DNA from: Mycolicibacterium arabiense
GTDB lineage: Bacteria; Actinomycetota; Actinomycetes; Mycobacteriales; Mycobacteriaceae
Direction of reading: 5' to 3'
Length of the DNA: 64,000 nucleotides
Assembly (NCBI RefSeq): GCF_010731815.2
Contig: NZ_AP022593.1
Span: 1,178,001-1,242,000, forward strand
The position numbers and the translations under genes are program-made. Under the pieces are notes generated by a model that made no database searches, was not told where the DNA came from, and saw only the letters and a program-made list of their open reading frames with translations. Numbering within the stretch: the stretch's first letter is position 1; each line of letters opens with the position of its first letter. This document shows, piece by piece, positions 26,478 to 33,091 of the stretch.

Positions 26478-27626
26478 TCAGTTCTGGTCGACGAGAACGA
26501 CGGGCTTGATTATGTCGTCCAACTTCGAGGAGAAGATGTGGTAGCCCTCGGCGATGTGTTCGAGCGGAATGCGGTGAGTCACAATGTCGTTGGGCTTGAG
26601 GTAGCCGTTCTGAATGTGCGACCAGAGTCGCGGCCACTGCCGCTTGACCGGGCACTGGTTCATGTGGATCGTGAGGCCCTTGTTCATGGCATCACCGAAT
26701 TTCACCGCACTGAACATCGGTCCGTAAGCGCCGACCACGGAGACGGTCCCGCCCTTCCGCACTGAATCGATGGCCCAGTTGAGCGCGATCGGAGATCCCC
26801 CCTGCAACTTGAACTTCGCCGTGGACATGTGTTGGAGCAGGTTGCCGTCCGCTTCTGCACCGACCGCATCGACCGCCACGTCGGCACCGAGGAAATCGGT
26901 GGTCTTCTTCATCTCCACCACGATGTCGTCGAACTCACCGAAGTTCACGACTTCCGCGTTCGCGAAAGTGCGGGCTTTCTCCAACCGGTAGTCCAGGTGG
27001 TCGACGACGATCACACGCCCGGCACCCATCAACCACGCACTCTTGGCCGCATACAGGCCGACCGGCCCGGCCCCGAACACGACGACGGTGTCACCCTCGA
27101 CGATGTCACCCAGCTGTGCGCCGAAGTAGCCGGTCGCCAGCGCATCAGTGCACAGCAACGCGTCCTCGTCCTCCATCCAGTCGGGTATCACCGACGGACC
27201 GACGTCGGCGAAGGGCACCCGCACGAACTCGGCCTGCGCGCCGTCGTAACCACCACACGTATGGGAGTAGCCGTAGATTCCGCCGACCGCGGTGGCGTTG
27301 GGATTCACGTTGTGGCAGTTCGAGTACAAGCCGCGAGCGCAGAAGTAGCAGGAGCCGCAGTAGATGTTGAACGGCACCATGACCCGATCACCCGGCTGCA
27401 CGTTTTGGACCGACGAACCGACCTTCTCCACGACTCCGATGAACTCGTGGCCGAACGTGTGGCCGACCCGGGTGTCCGGCATCAAGCCGTGGTAGAGGTG
27501 CAGATCGGACCCACAGATCGCCGCCAACTTCACCCGCACGATCGCATCATTGGGATGCTCGATCGCCGGGATCTCCTTCTCCTCGATGCGGACCTTGTAG
27601 GGGCCGCGGTACGTCATCGCCTTCAT
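26478..27626 (-). CDS. Zinc-dependent alcohol/formaldehyde dehydrogenase-like protein
   Basis: A 382-residue medium-chain dehydrogenase. Catalytic zinc ligands are likely C38 and the H60-E61 pair of GHE. Structural zinc cysteines are C90, C93, C96 and C104 (CGSCYFCARGLYSNC). The nucleotide site reads VFGAGPVGLYAA. The length and the insert before the C-terminus resemble the glutathione-independent formaldehyde dehydrogenase-type branch, but the substrate cannot be fixed. ATG 27626 has AGGAGG 4 nt upstream. A SigF-like promoter sits 33 nt further up. The next gene encodes a small membrane protein. Confidence 0.88.
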   Translation of the reverse strand: MKAMTYRGPYKVRIEEKEIPAIEHPNDAIVRVKLAAICGSDLHLYHGLMPDTRVGHTFGHEFIGVVEKVGSSVQNVQPGDRVMVPFNIYCGSCYFCARGLYSNCHNVNPNATAVGGIYGYSHTCGGYDGAQAEFVRVPFADVGPSVIPDWMEDEDALLCTDALATGYFGAQLGDIVEGDTVVVFGAGPVGLYAAKSAWLMGAGRVIVVDHLDYRLEKARTFANAEVVNFGEFDDIVVEMKKTTDFLGADVAVDAVGAEADGNLLQHMSTAKFKLQGGSPIALNWAIDSVRKGGTVSVVGAYGPMFSAVKFGDAMNKGLTIHMNQCPVKRQWPRLWSHIQNGYLKPNDIVTHRIPLEHIAEGYHIFSSKLDDIIKPVVLVDQN

Positions 27627-27945
27627 AACGCCTCCTGTCTGATGGATGGGTCCATTTGGTTCCCTGAGCGTCAGGCAGGAAACGGACCCCCGGTGGCAGA
27701 AAAGCACCCGGCCAGTTGACCTCTCAGTGCAAACAGCTCGATTCGTACTTCGATTCGGTCGGCGCGGTGCCTCGTGCTTCGAGCACATATTCACGGGTGG
27801 AGTTTCCTACTGGCGGGACGAGGCCGACTTCCGTCACCGTGGGCACAGTGTTTCCGATACGGACCATCCATCGACTGGTCGAGGACTTGCGACCGTCGAG
27901 AGCGTTGCCACGTGAGCTGGCATCGATGGAGATCGGAGGACCCTG
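27627..27945. other. Divergent intergenic region, dehydrogenase to DJ-1 gene
   Basis: About 319 nt. The left end carries the dehydrogenase ribosome-binding site and SigF-like promoter. The right end carries GGAGGACC, the ribosome-binding site of the DJ-1 gene. No clear promoter for the latter was found, and no gene is supported. Confidence 0.4.
27659..27683 (-). promoter_or_regulatory. SigF-like promoter for the dehydrogenase operon
   Basis: On the minus strand GTTT (27683-27680), 15 nt and GGGAAC (27664-27659) resemble SigF promoters, with two changes in the -10. It is placed about 33 nt upstream of the ATG, with AGGAGG between. Confidence 0.4.
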
Positions 27946-28674
27946 ATGCCCAACATGCGACGACTGCAGGGCCGCCGGATCGCGGTACTCGCGACCGACG
28001 GCTTCGAGAAGGTGGAGCTGACGATTCCGATGCGCGCCCTGCAGCTGGCAGGCGCGAAGGTGGATGTCATATCCCTGCGACACGGACGCATCCGCGGGGC
28101 GAACCTGCACATGCCGGCCACCCGCGTCCGCGTGGACAAGACGACGACGGAGGCCGACCCTGCCGACTACGACGGCCTGTTGCTTCCGGGCGGGTTCATC
28201 AATCCCGATCTCTTGCGGCAATCTGCGCAGGCGCGGCACTTCGTCCGGGAATTCGCAGACGCTGGAAAGCCGATCGTCACGCTGTGCCACGGCCCTTGGG
28301 TACTCGCGTCGGCGGGCCTGCTCCAGGGGCGGACGCTGACGTCCTGGCCGGGTATCCGCGACGACCTGGTGAACGCGGGCGCCATCTGGCTCGATCAAGA
28401 GGTCGTCAAGGATGGAAACCTGCTCACCAGCCGCGGACCGCAGGACTTGGCAGCCTTCATTCCCGCCATCGTCGACCACTTCGCGGAAGCCGCTTCGCAG
28501 TCACGGACTGCGATACCGGGTCAGGTCTCCGACGCGCAGCTGAATTCACCCGTCGGTTGGGCCGTCGCTGCGCTGCGCTGGGGGCCAAAGCCCTCCATAC
28601 CGGCCGCCCTGGCAGGCCTGGTGGCGGGCGCTCGGCTGTCCCCCACGTCGCCGCTGCGGAGGGCCTCGTCGTGA
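27946..28674 (+). CDS. DJ-1/PfpI family protein
   Basis: A 242-residue class I glutamine amidotransferase-like protein of the DJ-1/PfpI superfamily. It shows RIAVLATDGFEKVELTIPM with the conserved acidic E21/E24 region, YDGLLLPGGF, and the nucleophile elbow VTLCHGPW with C114 followed by H115. This matches PfpI-type proteins, which are linked to protease, deglycase or glyoxalase activities. A C-terminal extension (about 190-242) is not part of the core fold. The ATG has GGAGGACCCTG just upstream. It diverges from the dehydrogenase operon, and a role in aldehyde or glycation stress would fit that neighbour. Confidence 0.87.
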   Translation: MPNMRRLQGRRIAVLATDGFEKVELTIPMRALQLAGAKVDVISLRHGRIRGANLHMPATRVRVDKTTTEADPADYDGLLLPGGFINPDLLRQSAQARHFVREFADAGKPIVTLCHGPWVLASAGLLQGRTLTSWPGIRDDLVNAGAIWLDQEVVKDGNLLTSRGPQDLAAFIPAIVDHFAEAASQSRTAIPGQVSDAQLNSPVGWAVAALRWGPKPSIPAALAGLVAGARLSPTSPLRRASS

Positions 28675-28749
28675 GTCGGCTGGATGAACCGAAAGGCCGG
28701 ACGCATCGGCGGCCAGTTGCCAGTGAACCCGCTGTGACCTGCGGGTTCG

Positions 28750-28824
28750 TGGTGGTCCCGACTGGGATCGAACCAGTGACCTTCCGCGTGTGAGGCGGAC
28801 GCTCTCCCCCTGAGCTACGAGACC
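28750..28824 (-). tRNA. tRNA-Val (anticodon CAC)
   Basis: A full cloverleaf reads on the minus strand: acceptor GGTCTCG/CGGGACC (one T-G pair), D-arm GCTC/GAGC, anticodon stem TCCGC/GCGGA with loop CTCACAC, and T-arm ACTGG/CCAGT with TTCGATC. The anticodon is CAC. The CCA end is encoded (28752-28750). The 3' end faces the stress block to the left. Confidence 0.96.
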
Positions 28825-28986
28825 GGGGACGCCATCGACCGTGATCGGATGGACGAGAAAGGTTAACACGGCAGCCGACCGGCGCGGGAATCTGGATCTC
28901 GCGATCGGGCCGACGCGCCCTGCGCGGTGGGCCGCCGCCCCGATCGGGGGCTGCGGCCCCACCGCGCGGTCACCGGCGGGTGATCG

Positions 28987-29448
28987 TCACTTCACCCGGC
29001 TGACCGACTCGATGTCGTCGCCATCGTCGTCGCTGGGCAGGTGGACGTCGTGGACGGTCACGTTCACTTCCGTGACCTCGAGGCCGGTCATGCGCTGAAT
29101 CGCCCCGATCACGTTGCGGCGCAGGCCTGCAGCGAGGTCCGCGATGGACACGCCGTACTCGGCCACCACGTCGATGTCGACGGCGGCCTGCTTCTCCCCC
29201 ACCTCGACGGAGACGCCCTGGGACAGGTTGGTTCCCGAACCCGGAATGCGCTCGCGCAGTGCGCCGACGACGCGCGACGCACCGCCGCCGAGATCGTGGA
29301 CGCCGCTCACCTCGCGGGCGGCGATGCCTGCAACCTTCGAGACCACCGTGTCGGCGATCGTGGTCTTGCCCTGCGAGCTGACGAGGGCTGATTCAGCGGC
29401 TGCGGCAACGCTCTTGCCGGGTGCTGTGGCGGTGGTCTGGGTGGTCAT
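28987..29448 (-). CDS. Asp23/Gls24 family envelope stress protein
   Basis: A 153-residue Asp23-type protein. An Ala-rich N-terminus (1-35) is followed by the core domain (about 36-140: IADTVVSKVAGIAAREVSGVHDLG, VDIDVVAEYGVSIADLA, RRNVIGAIQRMTGLEVTEVNVTVHDV). In firmicutes Asp23 is abundant at the membrane under alkaline shock; actinobacterial members are poorly characterised. ATG 29448 has AAGGAGAG about 10 nt upstream. It sits with two CsbD genes on the same strand, a grouping typical of general-stress loci. Confidence 0.88.
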   Translation of the reverse strand: MTTQTTATAPGKSVAAAAESALVSSQGKTTIADTVVSKVAGIAAREVSGVHDLGGGASRVVGALRERIPGSGTNLSQGVSVEVGEKQAAVDIDVVAEYGVSIADLAAGLRRNVIGAIQRMTGLEVTEVNVTVHDVHLPSDDDGDDIESVSRVK

Positions 29449-29542
29449 CGTTCTTCGCTCTCCTTCGGTTTGGAGTGACATGGACCCGAATGGCGTCCTG
29501 CCGGAGTGGTTGCGGCGCAGTCATTTTCTCGACGCCGGTGGT

Positions 29543-29582
29543 GCGGACCGTGCCGCTTCCGCGCGGAGGCGGCACGGTCCGC
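29543..29582. terminator. 40-bp near-perfect palindrome, likely terminator after csbD
   Basis: Two 20-nt arms (29543-29562 and 29563-29582) are reverse complements except for one G-T wobble, with no loop between them beyond the turn. It starts 9 nt after the stop of the minus-strand CsbD gene. It is most likely a terminator, but the length and lack of a loop also fit a cruciform-forming site. Confidence 0.65.
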
Positions 29583-29591
29583 GGTGGACGC

Positions 29592-29765
29592 CTACTTGTT
29601 GAAGGTGTCCTTGATGTTCTCGCCGACCTTCTTCACGCCGGACACACCCTGATCCTTCTTGCCCTCGGCGGCCAGCTCGTCGTTGTTGGTGACGTCGCCG
29701 ACGACCTCCTTGGCCTTTCCGATGGCGTCCTCGGCAGCGTTCTTGGCCTTGTCAACGATTCCCAT
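29592..29765 (-). CDS. CsbD family general-stress protein (57 aa)
   Basis: A 57-residue CsbD protein, starting MGIVDKAKNAAEDAIGKAKE and containing GDVTNNDELAAEGKKDQ, which is the typical Lys/Glu/Asp-rich low-complexity helical stress motif. In Bacillus, csbD depends on the general-stress sigma factor; the molecular function is unknown. ATG 29765 fits the family start. It lies between two hairpins and 56 nt after the related gene at 29822. Confidence 0.9.
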   Translation of the reverse strand: MGIVDKAKNAAEDAIGKAKEVVGDVTNNDELAAEGKKDQGVSGVKKVGENIKDTFNK

Positions 29766-29793
29766 GAGATTCCCTTCGTCGTGTTTTCCTCTA

Positions 29794-29814
29794 CCTCCGA
29801 ACGAGTTTCGGAGG
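29794..29814 (-). terminator. Hairpin between the two CsbD genes
   Basis: CCTCCGAA and TTCGGAGG form a perfect 8-bp stem with a 5-nt loop, 7 nt after the stop of the minus-strand gene at 29822. No U-run follows. It may terminate or attenuate transcription before the 57-residue CsbD gene. Confidence 0.55.
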
Positions 29815-29821
29815 AAGTTCG

Positions 29822-30184
29822 TCAGCGGGTGAGCGCGCGGCGCGTCAGGAGCACCACGGCGACTGCGGCTGCGACGATCGCTGCGATGATCACGCGGTTG
29901 TCGCGTGCCACCGATGCGGCATCGTCGAGGTGCAGTTGCCGGGCGGCATCGGCGGTGTCGTGCGCCAGGTGCGAAATCTTGTCCTGCGCAACGTCGCCGG
30001 CCTCGCTGACCGCCTCCTTGACCTCGGCGGCCTTGTCGGCTGCTGCGTCGATGCCTTGGGCGACCTTTGCCTGCGCCTGATCGGCGGCGCCTTCCGCCTT
30101 CAGGTCGTCGTTGCCCGTGAGGTCCCCGGCGGTGCGCTTGGCGCGTCCTGCGACCTCTTGGGCCTTGTCTGCGAAATCCGCCAT
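29822..30184 (-). CDS. CsbD-domain protein with C-terminal membrane anchor
   Basis: A 120-residue protein. An N-terminal CsbD motif (3-40: ADKAQEVAGRAKRTAGDLTG, DDLKAEGAADQAQ) is followed by a long charged Ala-rich helix (40-95) and a single membrane segment (about 98-114, VIIAAIVAAAVAVVLLT) ending RRALTR. The anchor distinguishes it from the soluble 57-residue CsbD encoded next. ATG 30184 has AGGAGG 12 nt upstream. Stress-related by family; no function is established. Confidence 0.82.
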   Translation of the reverse strand: MADFADKAQEVAGRAKRTAGDLTGNDDLKAEGAADQAQAKVAQGIDAAADKAAEVKEAVSEAGDVAQDKISHLAHDTADAARQLHLDDAASVARDNRVIIAAIVAAAVAVVLLTRRALTR

Positions 30185-30468
30185 GACGGTGGTGTCCCTC
30201 CTACTCGTCGCACACGCCGCGGTTCGGCGTGCGGGGCTTCTCGGTTTCGAGGAGTCGTTGGTATGACGGCATCGGCCCACCAGACCGAACACGTGATCTT
30301 GGTGAGCCCGCTCACAGGGGGGGTCGAACCCGGCCGACATGCAGCCCCGACGGAGTCGGGTGACGTCCTGACCGGCCGCGACTGTCATTCGACGAGGGGA
30401 TTTGTGCCCGCTCGATCGCGTCGACTATTGTCGTCCTTCGCAACGTGCGACGGAGTCGGACGTAGCGT

Positions 30469-30541
30469 GCGGACGTGGCGCAGTTGGTAGCGCACAACCT
30501 TGCCAAGGTTGGGGTCGCGGGTTCGAATCCCGTCGTCCGCT
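30469..30541 (+). tRNA. tRNA-Gly (anticodon GCC)
   Basis: Acceptor GCGGACG/CGTCCGC, D-arm GCGC/GCGC, anticodon stem CAACC/GGTTG with loop TTGCCAA, and T-arm GCGGG/CCCGT with TTCGAAT. Discriminator T; CCA is not encoded. Confidence 0.96.
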
Positions 30542-30569
30542 CGGAGTACGAAGTGGTATCAAGCCCAGC

Positions 30570-30640
30570 GGTGGAGTGGCCGAGTGGTGAGGCAACGGCC
30601 TGCAAAGCCGTGCACACGGGTTCGATTCCCGTCTCCACCT
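30570..30640 (+). tRNA. tRNA-Cys (anticodon GCA)
   Basis: Acceptor GGTGGAG/CTCCACC, anticodon stem ACGGC/GCCGT with loop CTGCAAA, and T-arm ACGGG/CCCGT with TTCGATT. Discriminator T; CCA is not encoded. 28 nt after tRNA-Gly, probably one transcript. Confidence 0.96.
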
Positions 30641-30657
30641 CCGACGAATGACCCCCG

Positions 30658-30732
30658 GCGCGATTAGCTCAGCGGGAGAGCGCTTCCCTGACACGGAAGA
30701 GGTCACTGGTTCAATCCCAGTATCGCGCACCA
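30658..30732 (+). tRNA. tRNA-Val (anticodon GAC)
   Basis: Acceptor GCGCGAT/ATCGCGC, D-arm GCTC/GAGC, anticodon stem CTTCC/GGAAG with loop CTGACAC, and T-arm ACTGG/CCAGT with TTCAATC. The CCA end is encoded (30730-30732). Third gene of the Gly-Cys-Val tRNA cluster. Confidence 0.96.
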
Positions 30733-30735
30733 GCT

Positions 30736-30972
30736 TTACCGAAGTTCGCGCCCTCCTGGGCCCCACTCGGGCGGCGACGCCGTCCAGTCGTCTACTCCGC
30801 GATATCGCTGCATTGCCGGCCCCGTCTCGATCCGGACGTGCAGCATGCGGCGATACCCGCGCATCCACAGTTTCGCCAAGACCAGCGATTGGCCGTTGTA
30901 GGGGTTGCGGTCACCGGGCTCGGCCAACGAGCCCTCGTAGAGGGCGTGCATGTACTCGGCGCGCTTCGACAC
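30736..30972 (-). CDS. Small ribosome-modulation-factor-like protein
   Basis: About 78 residues with the stretch YMHALYEGSLAEPGDRNPY, then GQSLVLAKLWMRGYRRML, which resembles the actinobacterial group annotated as ribosome modulation factor (compare the CPY...W..GWREA region of E. coli RMF). Such factors inactivate ribosomes in stationary phase. The start is uncertain: GTG 30972 has no clear ribosome-binding site, and the frame stays open upstream with ACLHAWW. The stop is only 4 nt from the end of tRNA-Val on the opposite strand. The family call rests on memory of related sequences and needs a profile search. Confidence 0.5.
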   Translation of the reverse strand: MSKRAEYMHALYEGSLAEPGDRNPYNGQSLVLAKLWMRGYRRMLHVRIETGPAMQRYRGVDDWTASPPEWGPGGRELR

Positions 30973-31036
30973 CCACCAAGCATGCAGGCACGCCGACGTG
31001 TCGCGGCGGATGCCGCGCCCACGGTCGCGAAGGACC

Positions 31037-31252
31037 CTAGCCCGCGTCGGGGTGTTCGCGCCCGAACGCATCGAAGGCGTCGGCGATGTGGTCGGCGGTG
31101 GCGTCAGGATGCTCGAGCGCGATGGCCTCGATGGCCGAGTACGTCTGGTCACCCAACCCCTGGGCGTGCGGCGGGCGTACGCCTTGGGCCAACGCGCGGT
31201 GCAACGAGTCACGGAAGACGCCCACTACGGGAGATTCTGGTGCCAACACCAT
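31037..31252 (-). CDS. Small hypothetical protein (up to 71 aa)
   Basis: A short open frame with coding-like composition (ALAQGVRPPHAQGLGDQTYSAIEAIALEHPDATADHIADAFDAF). It looks helical and acidic. ATG 31252 or GTG 31225 could be the start; neither has a good ribosome-binding site. It lies 64 nt before the RMF-like gene on the same strand and may share its message. The periodic helix resembles the small protein at 31394, but no family is claimed. Confidence 0.45.
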   Translation of the reverse strand: MVLAPESPVVGVFRDSLHRALAQGVRPPHAQGLGDQTYSAIEAIALEHPDATADHIADAFDAFGREHPDAG

Positions 31253-31393
31253 GCCAAGTTACGACCATCGGGGCCCGCGCGCTGACCGAGGACCGGAAAT
31301 TAACCGGCTGGTCAAATGCGCGTCATCTTCATCGGCGGGCTGCGGCGTGCGTCCCGTGCGATGAACGTCACGTGACCACGGATTGACCAGCGG

Positions 31394-31627
31394 ATGACGG
31401 ACTGCCACGCTCTTTCCGTGTCACGGGACAGCGAACAGCATCAGATTCAGCAGGTCATCACCAGGCTCGCCGCTGCCTACCCCGATGTTCCGCAGGCGCG
31501 CATCGCGGACGTCGTCAAGACCGTGCACGCACGCTTCGACGGCCGTCCGCTGCGGGAGTTCGTGCCGCTGTTCGTCGAGCGCGCCGCCAAGGTCGAACTG
31601 CGCGACTCGAGCCTGCTGGGCGTCTGA
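31394..31627 (+). CDS. Small three-helix-bundle dimerisation-type protein
   Basis: A 77-residue protein (IQQVITRLAAAYPDVPQARIADVVKTVHARFDGRPLREFVPLFVERAAK). It resembles the short mycobacterial proteins annotated as three-helix bundle dimerisation domain, with DVP, ARFDGRPLREFVP and the helix LFVERAA as shared features. No activity is known. The ATG at 31394 and a GTG at 31418 are both possible. It stands alone between the divergent small genes and the SRPBCC gene. Confidence 0.6.
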   Translation: MTDCHALSVSRDSEQHQIQQVITRLAAAYPDVPQARIADVVKTVHARFDGRPLREFVPLFVERAAKVELRDSSLLGV

Positions 31628-31702
31628 CCCCGCGGGCGACATTCACCATCTCGTCACCGCCGATCCCGCTCGACACCGGCCGGTTACTGACACGATCGGG
31701 CG

Positions 31703-32188
31703 ATGACCGACCGCATCGAAGTCCAACGCCCGATCGCCGCCCCGCCCGCCGACGTCTTCGCGCTGCTGTGCGACCCGCAGGGGCACGTCGCCATCGACGC
31801 CACCGGGATGCTGCAAGACGCCGACGGCGACCCGGTGACCGCCGCCGGTGACAGCTTCGTCGTGCACATGGATCGCGAGGCGCTCAACGACTTCCCGCTT
31901 GGCAAGTACGACGTGACGGTTCACATCACCGACTACGCCAAGGACGAACTCATCGCGTGGACCATCGTCGGTCAGATCAAGCCGCAGATCGGTCACGTCT
32001 ACGGCTACCGGATCGAACCCGACCCGGAGAACGCGGACAGCAGCCTCGTCACGTCGTTCTACGACTGGAGTGGCATCGACCAGCACTGGCGCGATGCCGG
32101 CATCTTTCCCGTCATCTCCGAGACCGCACTGCGCGGCACGCTGGGGATCCTCGATCGCACCGTCCGGCGCGGGTATCCCCGCGGCTGA
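31703..32188 (+). CDS. SRPBCC-family protein
   Basis: A 161-residue START/Bet v1-like (polyketide cyclase-like) protein, recognised by the start IEVQRPIAAPPADVFALLCDPQGH, the central strands with YDVTVHITDYAKDELIAWTIVG and the C-terminal helix. This fold makes a deep cavity for lipids, polyketides or aromatic ligands, but no ligand can be inferred. The N-terminal half of the helix-grip fold is complete and the length is normal. It precedes the clpC2 operators. Confidence 0.82.
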   Translation: MTDRIEVQRPIAAPPADVFALLCDPQGHVAIDATGMLQDADGDPVTAAGDSFVVHMDREALNDFPLGKYDVTVHITDYAKDELIAWTIVGQIKPQIGHVYGYRIEPDPENADSSLVTSFYDWSGIDQHWRDAGIFPVISETALRGTLGILDRTVRRGYPRG

Positions 32189-32226
32189 CCTGAGCGCCCC
32201 GGGCGGTTGCCGAGGCGGCAGAAACG

Positions 32227-32251
32227 GTCGTCAAGCCGCCGAGTTGACGAC
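32227..32251. promoter_or_regulatory. Inverted repeat 1 upstream of clpC2 (distal operator)
   Basis: GTCGTCAA and TTGACGAC are perfect 8-bp arms with a 9-nt spacer. It shares the CGTCAA/TTGACG half-sites with two repeats nearer the gene, but with a longer spacer. Confidence 0.6.
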
Positions 32252-32277
32252 AGGGAATGTCATTTCGGCGAATCGTT

Positions 32278-32296
32278 CGTCAACTCACGGTTGACG
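32278..32296. promoter_or_regulatory. Inverted repeat 2 upstream of clpC2 (contains the -35)
   Basis: CGTCAAC and GTTGACG are perfect 7-bp arms with a 5-nt spacer. The right half-site (32291-32296, TTGACG) doubles as the -35 element. Confidence 0.7.
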
Positions 32297-32319
32297 GAAG
32301 CCGATCGTCAACCTACCGT
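32291..32319 (+). promoter_or_regulatory. clpC2 promoter (SigA-like, leaderless)
   Basis: TTGACG (32291-32296), a 17-nt spacer and TACCGT (32314-32319) form a good housekeeping promoter. The -10 ends 6 nt before the ATG at 32326, so transcription should start at or next to the start codon. No Shine-Dalgarno is present, in line with a leaderless mRNA. Confidence 0.7.
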
Positions 32320-32324
32320 TGACG
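32306..32324. promoter_or_regulatory. Inverted repeat 3 upstream of clpC2 (covers the -10)
   Basis: CGTCAAC and GTTGACG, 7-bp arms with a 5-nt spacer, cover the -10 and end one base before the start codon. Bound protein here would block RNA polymerase. Confidence 0.7.
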
Positions 32325-32325
32325 C

Positions 32326-33051
32326 ATGCCCGACCAACCCGACATCACCCACCCCGTCCGTCTCGACGACCTGATCAACGTCATCAAGGGAGTCCACGAC
32401 GAACCCCTCGAGCAATTGACCGACGCCGTTCTCGCCGCCGAAGCACTCGGCGAGGTGGCCGATCACCTCATCGGCCACTTCGTCGACCAGGCACGCCGCT
32501 CCGGCGCCTCCTGGACCGACATCGGCAAGTGCATGGGCGTCACCAAGCAGGCCGCACAGAAGCGCTTCGTGCCCAAGGCCGACACCACGCCCATCGACCC
32601 CAACGAGGGCTTCGCACGGTTCACCCCGCGTGCCCGCAACGCCGTCGTCGAGGCACAGAACGCCGCCCGCGACGCCGAGAACCTCGAGATCACCCCGGGC
32701 CACCTGATCCTCGGCCTCCTGGGCGACGAGGAGTCCCTGGCGCTGCGACTACTCGCCAGCCAGGGCATCGACGCCGAGCGGATCCGGTCCGCCATCGAGC
32801 TGCCGCCCGCGACGGGCGAGCGGCACGAGCTGATCCCGTTCAACGGGCCCGCGAAGAAGGTCCTCGAGCTGACGTTCCGTGAGGCACTTCGCCTGGGACA
32901 CAACTACATCGGCACCGAGCACCTCGTCCTCGCCCTGTTGGAGGCCGAGAACGCCGAGGGCCCTCTGCACGCCGTCGGTGTCGACAGGGCGCGCTTCGAG
33001 ACCGGCCTCGCCGAACTGCTCCGACAGTTCACCGGCGACGCCACCCAGTGA
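32326..33051 (+). CDS. clpC2: ClpC2-like Clp N-domain protein with an N-terminal HTH
   Basis: A 241-residue protein without an ATPase domain. The N-terminal part (1-90) has a helix-turn-helix-like segment (SWTDIGKCMGVTKQAAQKRF). The C-terminal part (about 100-240) is a double Clp-N repeat (ARNAVVEAQNAARDAENLEITPGHLILGLLGDEE, LRLGHNYIGTEHLVLALLEAE). M. tuberculosis ClpC2 (Rv2667) has this layout; published work reports that mycobacterial ClpC2 protects ClpC1 from antibiotics that bind its N-domain and controls its own gene. The three inverted repeats over the promoter fit autoregulation by the HTH. The start codon directly follows the operators, implying a leaderless message. Confidence 0.9.
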   Translation: MPDQPDITHPVRLDDLINVIKGVHDEPLEQLTDAVLAAEALGEVADHLIGHFVDQARRSGASWTDIGKCMGVTKQAAQKRFVPKADTTPIDPNEGFARFTPRARNAVVEAQNAARDAENLEITPGHLILGLLGDEESLALRLLASQGIDAERIRSAIELPPATGERHELIPFNGPAKKVLELTFREALRLGHNYIGTEHLVLALLEAENAEGPLHAVGVDRARFETGLAELLRQFTGDATQ

Positions 33052-33091
33052 CACGGGAATACAACGCCGCACGACCGGGGTAGATAGACGC

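Noticed and set aside
28750..30732. att-type duplication of tRNA-Val ends
   Set aside because: The two tRNA-Val genes differ in anticodon and acceptor stem. Their shared T-arm sequence is normal for tRNAs and not an att repeat.
30648..31386. Several plus-strand open frames between the tRNA cluster and 31.4 kb
   Set aside because: They overlap tRNA-Val or run antisense to more protein-like minus-strand frames, and their translations are Arg/Pro/Ala-rich.
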